From the NCBI RefSeq assembly GCF_030362935.1, contig NZ_JAUCDY010000011.1, positions 26,425 through 90,424 on the forward strand: a stretch of 64,000 bases of DNA. Direction: 5' to 3'. How positions within the stretch are numbered: position 1 is the stretch's first letter; every line of letters begins with the position of its first letter. Positions 42,322 to 50,873 of the stretch are shown here, piece by piece. This DNA comes from Thiopseudomonas acetoxidans (lineage in GTDB: Bacteria > Pseudomonadota > Gammaproteobacteria > Pseudomonadales > Pseudomonadaceae). The notes under the pieces are model-generated. The model saw only the letters and a program-made list of their open reading frames with translations, ran no database searches and had not been told where the DNA came from. The position numbers and the translations under genes were made by a program.

Positions 42322-42341
42322 ATATCAATATTTATTGATAT
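42322..42341. promoter_or_regulatory. Perfect 8-4-8 palindrome upstream of the SahR-like gene (candidate operator)
   Basis: ATATCAAT-ATTT-ATTGATAT lies 42 bp upstream of the predicted start. The next sequence has TTGCAC (42347) and TACACT (42370) at 17-bp spacing, so the palindrome abuts the -35 element. ArsR-family repressors bind such AT-rich dyads, and autoregulation of the sahR-metK unit is a reasonable inference. Confidence 0.6.
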
Positions 42342-42382
42342 AGCAATTGCACTGCAAACTGACTCGGTTTACACTGCGCAGC

Positions 42383-43387
42383 ATGACTGCATGCACTCCT
42401 CTTCCCCAACCTGAACCCTTTGAATCCCTTGCAGCCTTTTTTAAGGCGGCGGGTGAGCCGTTGCGGCTAAATATTTTACGGGTGCTGAGCAATAACTCCT
42501 TTGGCGTGCTGGAACTGGCACATATTTTCGCCACGGGACAATCCGGCATCAGCCATCATCTAAAAGTGCTGACCCAAGCCGGATTAGTCACAACCCGCCG
42601 GGAAGGCAATGCGATTTTTTATCGTCGCAGCCTAACCCAAACCCATGAGCACGAACTGCACAGCGCCCTACTGGCCAGCCTAGATGCCCAACCCATTGCC
42701 GCTGAAATTGCTACACGCATTAACGAGATTCACCGCGAACGTGCCAGCGCCAGCGAAGCTTTTTTCCAGCGCGTTGCCCATGAATTTAATCAGCATCAAG
42801 ACTTAATTGTCGGTCTGCCGCAGTATCGCGACAGCCTTACCAGCTTGCTGGATAGTTTAGAGTTTCCAGAGCACGCCCGCGCAACCGAAATCGGCCCGGG
42901 TGACGGCAGTTTTTTGCCCGAATTGGCTAAGCGTTTTGAGCACGTATTAGCCGTAGATAACAGCTCGCACATGCTGCAACAGGCGCAACACAGCTGCACT
43001 AAACACCTGCTTGAAAATGTTGAGCTCTTGCTGGCAGATGCGTTAAGCAGCCAACTGCCACCCGCTGATTGTGTGCTGCTGAATATGGTTTTGCACCATT
43101 TCGCCGCACCTGCTGCAGCGATTGAGCACCTAGCACAAGCAGTAAAACCCGGTGGCAGCTTGATTATCAGCGAACTCTGCCGCCACGACCAAGACTGGGC
43201 GCAGCAAGCCTGTGGCGACCTATGGCTAGGTTTTGAACAAAGCGAGTTGACCCACTGGGCTGAACACGCAGGACTCATTTCCAGAGAAAGTATTTATCTG
43301 GGTTTAAAAAACGGCTTTCAAATTCAGCTACGGCACTTCGCCAAGCCGGACTCACAAAGCACCCCCACTATGAAGGAATCGATATGA
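42383..43387 (+). CDS. ArsR-type regulator fused to a SAM-methyltransferase-like domain (SahR-like)
   Basis: This is a 334-residue two-domain protein. The N-terminal winged helix (about 10-95: PLRLNILRVLSNNSFGVLEL, then GQSGISHHLKVLTQAGLVTT) is ArsR-like without metal-binding cysteines. The C-terminal Rossmann domain (about 145-330) has a SAM/SAH site ATEIGPGDGSFLPELAKRF. SahR, which senses S-adenosylhomocysteine and controls methionine-cycle genes in proteobacteria, has this kind of design. The gene overlaps metK by 4 bp (ATGA), as in Pseudomonas. The ATG at 42383 lacks a Shine-Dalgarno and lies close to the predicted transcription start. Confidence 0.78.
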   Translation: MTACTPLPQPEPFESLAAFFKAAGEPLRLNILRVLSNNSFGVLELAHIFATGQSGISHHLKVLTQAGLVTTRREGNAIFYRRSLTQTHEHELHSALLASLDAQPIAAEIATRINEIHRERASASEAFFQRVAHEFNQHQDLIVGLPQYRDSLTSLLDSLEFPEHARATEIGPGDGSFLPELAKRFEHVLAVDNSSHMLQQAQHSCTKHLLENVELLLADALSSQLPPADCVLLNMVLHHFAAPAAAIEHLAQAVKPGGSLIISELCRHDQDWAQQACGDLWLGFEQSELTHWAEHAGLISRESIYLGLKNGFQIQLRHFAKPDSQSTPTMKESI

Positions 43388-44574
43388 GCGAATACTCTAT
43401 TTTTACCTCAGAATCCGTTTCTGAAGGCCATCCCGATAAAATTGCCGACCAAATCTCAGATGCGGTACTGGACGCCATCATTAGCGAAGACAAAAACGCC
43501 CGCGTGGCCTGTGAAACCCTCGTCAAAACCGGCGTGGCTATTATTGCTGGCGAAATCACCACCAATGCGTGGATCGATTTGGAACAGCTGGTGCGCGATG
43601 TCATCACCGGCATTGGCTACACTAGCTCTGACGTGGGCTACGACGGTGCGACCTGCGGAATTATCAATATTATCGGCAAACAATCCTCCGATATCGCCCA
43701 AGGCGTTGACCGCGCTGCCCCTGAAGAACAGGGTGCCGGTGACCAAGGCTTGATGTTTGGTTACGCCAGCAACGAAACCGATGTTTTAATGCCCGCACCC
43801 ATCACCTACGCGCACCGCTTGATGGAGCGCCAAGCCGAAGCCCGTAAAAATGGCCTGCTGCCGTGGCTGCGTCCCGATGCGAAAAGCCAAGTTACTTGCC
43901 GTTATGAAAACGGCAAAGTGGTGGGCATTGATGCGGTGGTTTTGTCTACCCAACACAGCCCAGATGTGAGCCTGAAAGACCTGCGCGAAGCCTGTATGGA
44001 GCTGATTATCAAGCACACTCTACCGGCTGAACTGCTGCATAAAGACACCCAGTTTCACATTAACCCCACGGGGAATTTCGTGATTGGTGGGCCGGTAGGC
44101 GACTGTGGTTTGACAGGGCGTAAAATCATTGTTGATACCTACGGCGGCATGGCGCGGCATGGTGGCGGCGCTTTCTCGGGTAAGGATCCGTCCAAAGTTG
44201 ACCGTAGCGCGGCTTATGCAGGACGTTACGTGGCGAAAAATATTGTTGCTGCTGGTTTAGCGGAAAAGTGTGAAATTCAAGTGTCTTACGCGATCGGCGT
44301 GGCTCAGCCCACCTCGATCTCGCTGAACACCTTTGGCACGGGCAAAATCAGCGATGAGCGTATTATCCAGCTGGTGCGTGACGTGTTCGACCTGCGCCCT
44401 TACACCATTACGCAAATGCTGGACTTGCTGCACCCGATGTATCAGGCAACTGCCGCATACGGACACTTCGGCCGCAATCCTTACGAAATGACGGTAGGCA
44501 ACGACACCTTCACCGCCTTCACCTGGGAAAAAACCGACCGCGCCGAAGAACTACGCAAACTAGCAGGGCTATAA
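43384..44574 (+). CDS. metK: S-adenosylmethionine synthetase
   Basis: This 396-residue enzyme makes SAM from methionine and ATP. Signatures are FTSESVSEGHPDKIADQISD, GAGDQGLMFGYASNET and GGGAFSGKDPSKVDRSAAYA, with normal length. Its start codon overlaps the stop of the SahR-like gene (ATGA), so translation is probably coupled, and a SAH-responsive regulator would control its own operon partner. Confidence 0.97.
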   Translation: MSEYSIFTSESVSEGHPDKIADQISDAVLDAIISEDKNARVACETLVKTGVAIIAGEITTNAWIDLEQLVRDVITGIGYTSSDVGYDGATCGIINIIGKQSSDIAQGVDRAAPEEQGAGDQGLMFGYASNETDVLMPAPITYAHRLMERQAEARKNGLLPWLRPDAKSQVTCRYENGKVVGIDAVVLSTQHSPDVSLKDLREACMELIIKHTLPAELLHKDTQFHINPTGNFVIGGPVGDCGLTGRKIIVDTYGGMARHGGGAFSGKDPSKVDRSAAYAGRYVAKNIVAAGLAEKCEIQVSYAIGVAQPTSISLNTFGTGKISDERIIQLVRDVFDLRPYTITQMLDLLHPMYQATAAYGHFGRNPYEMTVGNDTFTAFTWEKTDRAEELRKLAGL

Positions 44575-44577
44575 ACC

Positions 44578-44723
44578 AAAAATCGCGCAAGAGTTGCGCT
44601 CCCACAAGAGCTGTGCCAACCGCTTTATTGTAGGAGCGCATCTTATGCGCGATGAAACCTTCAGCCAACTTCAGCGTCTCTGGTTAATCCATTCGCGCAA
44701 GAGTTGCGCTCCCACAAGAGCTG
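44578..44723. repeat. Three REP-like palindromes between metK and the AbiEii gene
   Basis: Copies lie at about 44582-44605, 44630-44652 and 44694-44718. The first two are inverted around a shortened version of the BIME spacer (AGAGCTGTGCCAACCG). The flank CCCACAAGAGCTGTGCCAAC occurs after the first and third copies. Confidence 0.88.
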
Positions 44724-44758
44724 TGCCAACCCAAAAACCAACTGCGCAAAGGGGCCAC

Positions 44759-45589
44759 TTATGTAAACCTAACCCGCTTTGCCAGTTGCATAAAGTAATC
44801 ACGTGACCAAATATCTAGCACTTGTGTATCTGCAATAAAACGTCGCACATCACTCTTGGCCGACTCGACATCTAGCTGCTCAATCCGCTGGGTTAACCAA
44901 GCACTAAACAAATCTGGAGTTAAAGGCTCACTACCTAGGTCACCACTCTGCCGTGCACGCACTTCTAAATGCGCTAAATTCAACTCAGCGCCACGGCGCA
45001 CATACCATTCAAAATCAAACCAATCACGCCCTTTAACACGGTTTTTCCACTGCCTAAAAAGCAAGGCATGCATTTTACCGGCATACAAATCAGGTAGGCT
45101 AAAACACTTCACATACACAGAATAAGGATTCAACAACAGTTTTTCTTCCGTTTTAAACCCAAGTGGTGGCTCGGTATCTACCTCAAACTTAATTTTTAAT
45201 ACCTTCTGCCCGCGTACCTGCACATCATAAATGCTGGTATTTTTCTTTAAAAATGCTGACACCACAGCAGTTTCAGCCGACTTCTTACGTGCCGAAATCT
45301 CCACCTCAAATCCTAACGCATTAAACTCGGACACCAGCGCATCAAAGTAGGGCTCAAAAGAAAAGTCTTCTTGTGATTGCACTAACGAAAAATCCAAATC
45401 TTCAGAAAATCTAGGCAAGTCGTAAAAAATTCGTAAGCAAGTGCCGCCATAAAAAGCCGCTTTATCAAAAAAACCTGCCCGCACTAAGCTAGCCAAGGCT
45501 ATCTCTTGCATCACTTCGCGTAAGGCGTCGTTGATGTTGTCGCCATCGGTCAAAGGATATTTTTGCAGCATCTGCTCAACAACACTCAC
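44759..45589 (-). CDS. AbiEii/AbiGii-family nucleotidyltransferase toxin
   Basis: This is a 276-residue protein with the DUF1814 nucleotidyltransferase core. The motif AAFYGGTCLRIFYDLPRFSE followed by DLDFSL contains the GG and DxD-type residues, and the C-terminal segment KMHALLFRQWKNRVKGRDWF carries the conserved KxxA and DxxD-like positions. AbiEii toxins stop growth and protect against phage. The GTG start overlaps the upstream antitoxin stop by 4 bp (GTGA), the usual antitoxin-toxin coupling. The pair lies in an accessory spot between metK and the polysaccharide cluster. Confidence 0.85.
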   Translation of the reverse strand: MSVVEQMLQKYPLTDGDNINDALREVMQEIALASLVRAGFFDKAAFYGGTCLRIFYDLPRFSEDLDFSLVQSQEDFSFEPYFDALVSEFNALGFEVEISARKKSAETAVVSAFLKKNTSIYDVQVRGQKVLKIKFEVDTEPPLGFKTEEKLLLNPYSVYVKCFSLPDLYAGKMHALLFRQWKNRVKGRDWFDFEWYVRRGAELNLAHLEVRARQSGDLGSEPLTPDLFSAWLTQRIEQLDVESAKSDVRRFIADTQVLDIWSRDYFMQLAKRVRFT

Positions 45590-46221
45590 AGCAACCCCTC
45601 CAAAACCTGTCGTAACGCTTTAAACTGACGCGGTTTATAGCCTGAGGACGCATAACCCTCTAATACCGACTCGTCAAAATCACGTAAGATTTCTTCATCC
45701 ATGCGTAAATCTTCAAGCAAAAAATCCTGCATCGATGCTTTGCCAAAGGCGCGTAAATGCCGCGTGAGTAAAACTGTGTCACACACCGCCTTAGTTGGGT
45801 TTGCCAACCAAAAATGCTGGTTTCCGACTGCCTCAATTGTTATGCCTAGCGGAAAAAGCTGTTGTGGAATTTTAGTATAAGAAAAGCGACCTAGGGCATT
45901 TTCAAATTCCCGCCCACGCCCCGTGCACACCGAGGTTACTTCAACCACTCGTTCAGGAATCAGACCATGCCACGCCAGCGCATACTCCAAGGAAACACAA
46001 GATGGACCGTATAATCGATTAGCAAGCAAAGGCATGCACAAGGCTTCTTGGCGCCAAGGTGCGCCCACAACATACAAACCACGCTTTAAGGAAATGAGTG
46101 TGCCCGAGGCCAGCCACTCAGAAATCTTGTCATTCGGACGGGCGTAATCTGACAGCAAAGGCAATAACGCACCATGCGAAAAAGGCACACCACCGAAGGA
46201 AGATAAACGAAGCTCTAGCAT
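45586..46221 (-). CDS. AbiEi-like antitoxin / transcriptional regulator
   Basis: This is a 211-residue protein upstream of and coupled to the AbiEii gene. The N-terminal half (YARPNDKISEWLASGTLISL, then KRGLYVVG) is a winged-helix AbiEi_4-type domain, and SCVSLEYALAWHGLIPERVV followed by EVTSVCTG is the typical core of the AbiEi C-terminal domain. AbiEi antitoxins repress their own promoter by binding inverted repeats and neutralise AbiEii without a direct stable complex (type IV). A GATAAT-N5-ATTATC dyad lies 21 bp upstream of the ATG. Confidence 0.8.
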   Translation of the reverse strand: MLELRLSSFGGVPFSHGALLPLLSDYARPNDKISEWLASGTLISLKRGLYVVGAPWRQEALCMPLLANRLYGPSCVSLEYALAWHGLIPERVVEVTSVCTGRGREFENALGRFSYTKIPQQLFPLGITIEAVGNQHFWLANPTKAVCDTVLLTRHLRAFGKASMQDFLLEDLRMDEEILRDFDESVLEGYASSGYKPRQFKALRQVLEGLL

Positions 46222-46241
46222 CTCGGTCTCTTTTTTGGATA

Positions 46242-46258
46242 GATAATCGTAAATTATC
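46242..46258. promoter_or_regulatory. Inverted repeat upstream of the AbiEi-like gene (candidate autoregulatory site)
   Basis: GATAAT-CGTAA-ATTATC, a 6-5-6 dyad, lies 21-37 bp upstream of the antitoxin start codon, within the expected promoter. Confidence 0.55.
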
Positions 46259-46334
46259 CGATTAATGCATCAAAATAACAACGACCAAATAGGCTTTATG
46301 TCCGCGGCACATAAAACAAGACGCTATAAACCAA

Positions 46335-46668
46335 AAATCGCGCAAGAGTTGCGCTCCCACAAGAGCTGTGCCAACCCCAGACCGGCGGTGCATCAACCGC
46401 TTGACTGTAGGAGCGCATCTTATGCGCGACAGTGCTTTCAGTCCGCACAAAAACCAACTTAATGCAAACACCAACAGGCAGGCTTTTGTGGGACCCGACT
46501 TGTCGGGGAACGGTGGAATGCACTGAGCTGAGGGCGTGCACAGATTACAATTCACTGCCATGGCTTAATTTTTGATTCCCTGACAAGTCAGGTCCCACAT
46601 TGGATTGTGCCTGACGCTAAACTCTGCGCTGCTGGTTAATCCCATTCGCGCAAGAGTTGCGCTCCAGC
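46335..46668. repeat. REP-like palindromes of two families
   Basis: The main palindrome occurs at about 46337-46361, 46408-46430 and 46645-46667. A second family, a dyad reading GTGGGACCCGACTTGTCGGG (46488-46507) and, inverted, CCCTGACAAGTCAGGTCCCA (46578-46597), sits between them. Together they fill most of the 492-bp gap upstream of the AbiEi-like gene and after wbpM; no gene is supported in it. Confidence 0.85.
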
Positions 46669-46713
46669 AGTCAGTGGCTAATCTCATTGCACAAAACTGC
46701 GTTCTAACGGAAG

Positions 46714-48696
46714 CTATTTATTCTGGTTATACACCAAGTCAACAATTTCGCATTGGGGGGTGTAGCCGTTGACTGTGTCGCGTAGGAGTTGGCGGATGGC
46801 GGTGCAGTCGCCTTGTTCGGCTAGAGCTATTAAATGCTGGAGCACGTCACTGAGTTCGGCCCAAGGCAGCAGTTCTTCATTGGCGCGCATGATCATCTCG
46901 TGCTCTGTCGGCGAGACGTTATCGCCAATCAGCAATTCTTCATAGAGCTTTTCACCGGGGCGCAGGCCAGTAAACTCAATCGCAATCTCGCCATTCGGCT
47001 CAGTTTCGGAGCGTACTGTTAAACCTGTTAAGCGAATCATCTTCTCCGCCATATCCAAAATAGTGACCGGCTCACCCATATCCAAGACAAAAACATCACC
47101 GCCCTGCCCCAACGATCCCGCCTGAATCACCAACTGCGAGGCTTCTGGAATGGTCATAAAATAACGCGTCATCTTTGGATGGGTCACTGTGACCGGACCG
47201 CCACGCTTAATCTGCTCGCGAAACAGCGGAATCACCGAGCCCGATGAGCCGAGGACATTGCCAAAACGCACCATCGTAAAGCGCGTGTTGTTGGCATAAC
47301 TCTGGCAATCATCCGCATCACACATCTGTACCTGCTGTTCCTGACTCAACGCCTGCAACACCATCTCAGCCAAACGCTTAGTCGCGCCCATCACATTAGT
47401 CGGGCGAACCGCTTTATCAGTGGAAATCAGCACAAAATTCTGCACGTTCGCTCGAATTGCAGCCTGCGCCGTATACAGTGTACCCATCACATTATTACGA
47501 ATACCCGCAACAATATTTTGCTCAACGATAGGCACGTGCTTATAAGCCGCCGCGTGATAAACCGTATCCACTTGCCAAGCGAGCATCACTTCCAATAGAT
47601 GTTTTTTGTTGCGAATCGAGCCCAACACAGGCACTAGCTGCACACGCAACGCCTCATGCTTAATGCGCCGTTCAAGTTCTTGCTGAATGCTATAGAGGTT
47701 AAACTCACTGTGTTCATACAAAATCAGCGTGGTGGCGCCACTGGCTAAAATTTGGCGACACAACTCAGCGCCGATAGAGCCGCCCGCGCCGGTGACCATC
47801 ACCACCCGCTCTTTAATACAGCGCTCGAACAATGCTTGATTAGGCGTAACCACATCACGCCCCAGCAGATCGGCAATATCCACTTCCTGTAGATCATTCA
47901 CCTTCACCCGCCCACTAGCCAAATCCATAAAACCCGGCACCGTACGCACATGCACCGGATAGGACTCCAGCTGAGCTAAAATTTCACGCCGCCGCGCACG
48001 ACTGGCTGAAGGAACCGCCAACAACACCTGAGTCGCACCCGTAACCCGCAACATCTCCTCGATATGCTTGGGTTTATACACTTTAAGCCCAGCAATGGTG
48101 CGCGTAGCGATGTTGTCATCATCATCAATAAAGGCCACCGGCTCCATGGCTTTGCCCATACGTAACGCGCGTACCAGCTGATTACCTGCCGAGCCTGCTC
48201 CGTAGATAGCAACACGCGGCAACTGTCGCTTGGTTTGCAAGAACGGCACAAGCTGCTGACCGGCACTCATCCAGTCGCCAGTAAAATACTGGCGCATCAG
48301 CAAACGCAGGCCACCAATGGCGAGCAGGCTATTGATCCAGTAGAGCATGACAAACGAACGTGGAATTTGTGGTTTGCCAGGCGATTGCATCCAGTACACC
48401 AACAAAGCCAGTGCCAGTGCTGCCATGGTCACTGCCTTGGCAATCTCAACCAATGCTTCACGCCCCAGATAGCGCATAACCGCACGGTACATACCAAAAC
48501 GAATGCTAACCGGAATGGTGACCAGCGGCGCGACAACAAACAGCCATTCATGCTCATTGACTGCGACCCAGGCCTTGTCAAAACCAAGCCGCATGACAAA
48601 CGCCAGCCACAGGCACAGCCAGATCAGCAAGACGTCTACAACAACTTGCAGAATACGCTTATAACGACGTGGCAAATTCAACAAAAAATCACGCAC
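46714..48696 (-). CDS. wbpM: UDP-N-acetylglucosamine 4,6-dehydratase, WbpM/PglF type
   Basis: This is a 660-residue inner-membrane protein with four N-terminal helices (about 10-125), a CoA-binding-like Rossmann segment (RVAIYGAGSAGNQLVRALRM) and a C-terminal SDR dehydratase with NAD loop MVTGAGGSIGAELCRQIL. The catalytic YxxxK is replaced by MxxxK (RPTNVMGATKRLAEMVL), which is characteristic of WbpM. It forms UDP-4-keto-6-deoxy sugar for bacillosamine, QuiNAc or FucNAc. In Pseudomonas wbpM is the last gene of the O-antigen cluster, as here. Confidence 0.92.
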   Translation of the reverse strand: MRDFLLNLPRRYKRILQVVVDVLLIWLCLWLAFVMRLGFDKAWVAVNEHEWLFVVAPLVTIPVSIRFGMYRAVMRYLGREALVEIAKAVTMAALALALLVYWMQSPGKPQIPRSFVMLYWINSLLAIGGLRLLMRQYFTGDWMSAGQQLVPFLQTKRQLPRVAIYGAGSAGNQLVRALRMGKAMEPVAFIDDDDNIATRTIAGLKVYKPKHIEEMLRVTGATQVLLAVPSASRARRREILAQLESYPVHVRTVPGFMDLASGRVKVNDLQEVDIADLLGRDVVTPNQALFERCIKERVVMVTGAGGSIGAELCRQILASGATTLILYEHSEFNLYSIQQELERRIKHEALRVQLVPVLGSIRNKKHLLEVMLAWQVDTVYHAAAYKHVPIVEQNIVAGIRNNVMGTLYTAQAAIRANVQNFVLISTDKAVRPTNVMGATKRLAEMVLQALSQEQQVQMCDADDCQSYANNTRFTMVRFGNVLGSSGSVIPLFREQIKRGGPVTVTHPKMTRYFMTIPEASQLVIQAGSLGQGGDVFVLDMGEPVTILDMAEKMIRLTGLTVRSETEPNGEIAIEFTGLRPGEKLYEELLIGDNVSPTEHEMIMRANEELLPWAELSDVLQHLIALAEQGDCTAIRQLLRDTVNGYTPQCEIVDLVYNQNK

Positions 48697-48852
48697 TATA
48701 GAACACTCATATCAGAAATCACACACCATGCTACCTGAACCCTGTAGATACTCTGTTCAAGTGCAAGCCTTTTGGTGGCCTTGGCTAACAACCTGGCTGA
48801 ATCACACAGGGCATCGTGCATTACACAAACACCGCGGCAGGCGCGTGCTTTT

Positions 48853-49039
48853 GTGTAAGGGGGCTTGCCCCCGACAGTGGTTGACCATAGTTCTCAGGGG
48901 CAAGCCCCTTCACACAGGGTGTCGTGCAACATACAACTCTTGCGCAAGACACTGCTTTGTATAGAAACGGCTTTAGCCGCGAGCGGTGTAGCGTCCTTCG
49001 CCGCCGGGAAACCACTTGCGCAGACCGCGACTGAAGCCG
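48853..49039. repeat. Two further inverted palindrome pairs in the wbpM-degT gap
   Basis: GGGGGCTTGCCCCC (48859-48872) and GGGGCAAGCCCC (48897-48908) are an inverted pair, flanked by a direct repeat (CACACAGGGCATCGTGCA at about 48805 and CACACAGGGTGTCGTGCA at about 48911). CGGCTTTAGCCGCGAGCGG (48968) and CCGCGACTGAAGCCG (49025) form another pair of the GCGGCTTCAGCCGC type common in Pseudomonas. The 365-bp gap holds no supported gene. Confidence 0.85.
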
Positions 49040-49061
49040 CTTACAATGAAAGAGCATATTC

Positions 49062-50240
49062 TTAGGCTGATTGAGCTGCCTGCATCACCTGCTTGATAAC
49101 AGCACAGGTTTTATCCATCTCGGCATCCGTTAACGTCGGGTGCACCAAAAACATCAAACTGGTCTCACCCAGTTCGCGCGCTACAGGCAACGATTGCTCT
49201 GGCCGCCATCCAGTGTCATCAAACGCCTTTTCCAGATAAATTTCAGAGCATGAGCCGCTATAGCAAGGCACACCCCGCTCGTTGATTTCAGCCATGATCC
49301 GGTCACGACTCCAGCCATCAGCCAACAGCTCAGGTCGCACAAATACATAACACTTATAAGCTGCATGCAATACATCAGTCGGCACTTCCGGTACGCGCAA
49401 AGCTGGGCACTCTGCTGCGGCCCGCCAGATGCGCTGCGCATGGTTCAAGCGTTGCTCTTGCCACTGCTTCATACGTTTAAGCTGAATACGCCCAATGGCA
49501 CCCTGCACTTCTGTCATGCGCCAGTTGGTACCGAAACTTTCATGCAACCAGCGGAAACCCGGTGCATGCTCACGCTCATACACCGCTTCATAGCTTTTAC
49601 CATGATCCTTGTACGACCACATTTTTCGCCACAAGACTTCATCATTGGTGGTAACCATGCCACCCTCACCACCCGTGGTCATAATCTTGTCCTGGCAAAA
49701 CGACCAGGCACCCACATGACCAATACTGCCCACAGGTTGCCCTTTGTAGAGCGCACCATGCGCCTGGGCACAATCCTCGATGACCAGCAAATTATGCTTG
49801 CTGGCGAGTTCCATAATGGGGTCCATATCGCAAGGCCAACCTGCCAGATGTACACAAATGATCGCGCGGGTTTTCAGTGTCAGCACATTGGCAATCGTTT
49901 CAGCCGTAATATTTTGTGAATCAGGGTCAACATCAGCAAAAACAGGCACTGCTCCAGCATTGACAATGCTGGAAGCCGAAGCCAGAAAAGTACGTGAAGC
50001 AACAATCACTTCATCACCCGCTCCGATACCTAAAGCGATTAGCGCCAAATCCAGTGCCAACGTACCATTGGCCAGTGCCACCGCATGACCTGTGCCAGCC
50101 CAAGCAGCAAACTCTTTCTCAAACTCGCGGCATTCCTGCCCGGTCCAATAGTTAACCTTATTGGACAAAATCACATCACGGGCAGCGTTGGCTTCTTCTT
50201 CAGTGAATGAGGGCCAGGGAGAAAATGCAGTATTTAACAT
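49062..50240 (-). CDS. DegT/DnrJ/EryC1/StrS sugar aminotransferase (PglE-like)
   Basis: This is a 392-residue PLP enzyme. The internal aldimine lysine lies in WSFCQDKIMTTGGEGGMVTT, with the cofactor loop VALANGTLALDLALIALGIG and DE-type motif LLVIEDCAQAHGALYKG. It would aminate the 4-keto product of the WbpM homologue, giving UDP-2-acetamido-4-amino-2,4,6-trideoxy sugar. The adjacent NeuD/PglD-like acetyltransferase and PglC-like transferase support a bacillosamine route. The exact sugar configuration is not readable from sequence. Confidence 0.88.
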   Translation of the reverse strand: MLNTAFSPWPSFTEEEANAARDVILSNKVNYWTGQECREFEKEFAAWAGTGHAVALANGTLALDLALIALGIGAGDEVIVASRTFLASASSIVNAGAVPVFADVDPDSQNITAETIANVLTLKTRAIICVHLAGWPCDMDPIMELASKHNLLVIEDCAQAHGALYKGQPVGSIGHVGAWSFCQDKIMTTGGEGGMVTTNDEVLWRKMWSYKDHGKSYEAVYEREHAPGFRWLHESFGTNWRMTEVQGAIGRIQLKRMKQWQEQRLNHAQRIWRAAAECPALRVPEVPTDVLHAAYKCYVFVRPELLADGWSRDRIMAEINERGVPCYSGSCSEIYLEKAFDDTGWRPEQSLPVARELGETSLMFLVHPTLTDAEMDKTCAVIKQVMQAAQSA

Positions 50241-50258
50241 ATAAAATCCAAAATTTAA

Positions 50259-50873
50259 TTATTTACAGCGCGCCGGTACACCCACCACTGTTTGGCCAGC
50301 TGGCACATCATTAACGACTACAGCGCCGGCTCCCACTACCACATCTTCACCTATGGATATCAGCTGCCGGACAGAACAGCCTATACCCAGCCAGCTACGC
50401 TCACCAACTTTTACGGCTCCGGCAAGGTTGGCACCAGGGCTAATATGCACAGCGTCAGCCAACTGGCAGTCGTGATCAACGGTACAACCCGTATTCAAAA
50501 TCACTCCGCTATCAAGTCGGGCATCCGCATTCAATACCGCCCCCGCAAACACAACGGTACCTTTACCTAATGTTGCATAGCGGCTGACCACCGCCTGCGG
50601 ATGAATCAGGGCTGGCAAATCGAAGCCCGCTTCGTGCAGTTGTATCAACTTGTTCTGACGAATACGATTATTGCCAATCGCTACAGCAGCCCCAGAAAAT
50701 TCAAGCTGGCGCTCCAGCATGTTGGCTGTTTTACCCACAACAGGCCAGTGTCCATTGCTTGTCAGCTCCGGCCAGGCATCATCAAAAAACACACAATGAT
50801 AACCCAGCAGCTCAGCCAACTCGGCAACTACCTTACCGTGGCCACTGGCCCCAAGAATAGCCAACTGTTTCAA
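50259..50873 (-). CDS. NeuD/PglD-like sugar O/N-acetyltransferase
   Basis: This is a 204-residue protein. The N-terminal QLAILGASGHGKVVAELAEL is the nucleotide-sugar-binding PglD_N domain, and the C-terminal left-handed beta helix shows hexapeptide turns (VILNTGCTVDHDCQLADAVH, ISPGANLAGAVKVGERSWLG). By analogy with Campylobacter PglD it would acetylate the 4-amino group to complete UDP-diacetylbacillosamine. It overlaps the initiating transferase gene by 4 bp. Confidence 0.85.
   Translation of the reverse strand: MKQLAILGASGHGKVVAELAELLGYHCVFFDDAWPELTSNGHWPVVGKTANMLERQLEFSGAAVAIGNNRIRQNKLIQLHEAGFDLPALIHPQAVVSRYATLGKGTVVFAGAVLNADARLDSGVILNTGCTVDHDCQLADAVHISPGANLAGAVKVGERSWLGIGCSVRQLISIGEDVVVGAGAVVVNDVPAGQTVVGVPARCK

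Noticed and set aside
46262..46561. Open frames on both strands upstream of the AbiEi-like gene
   Set aside because: They cover palindrome repeats only; the peptides repeat the motifs seen in other palindrome clusters.
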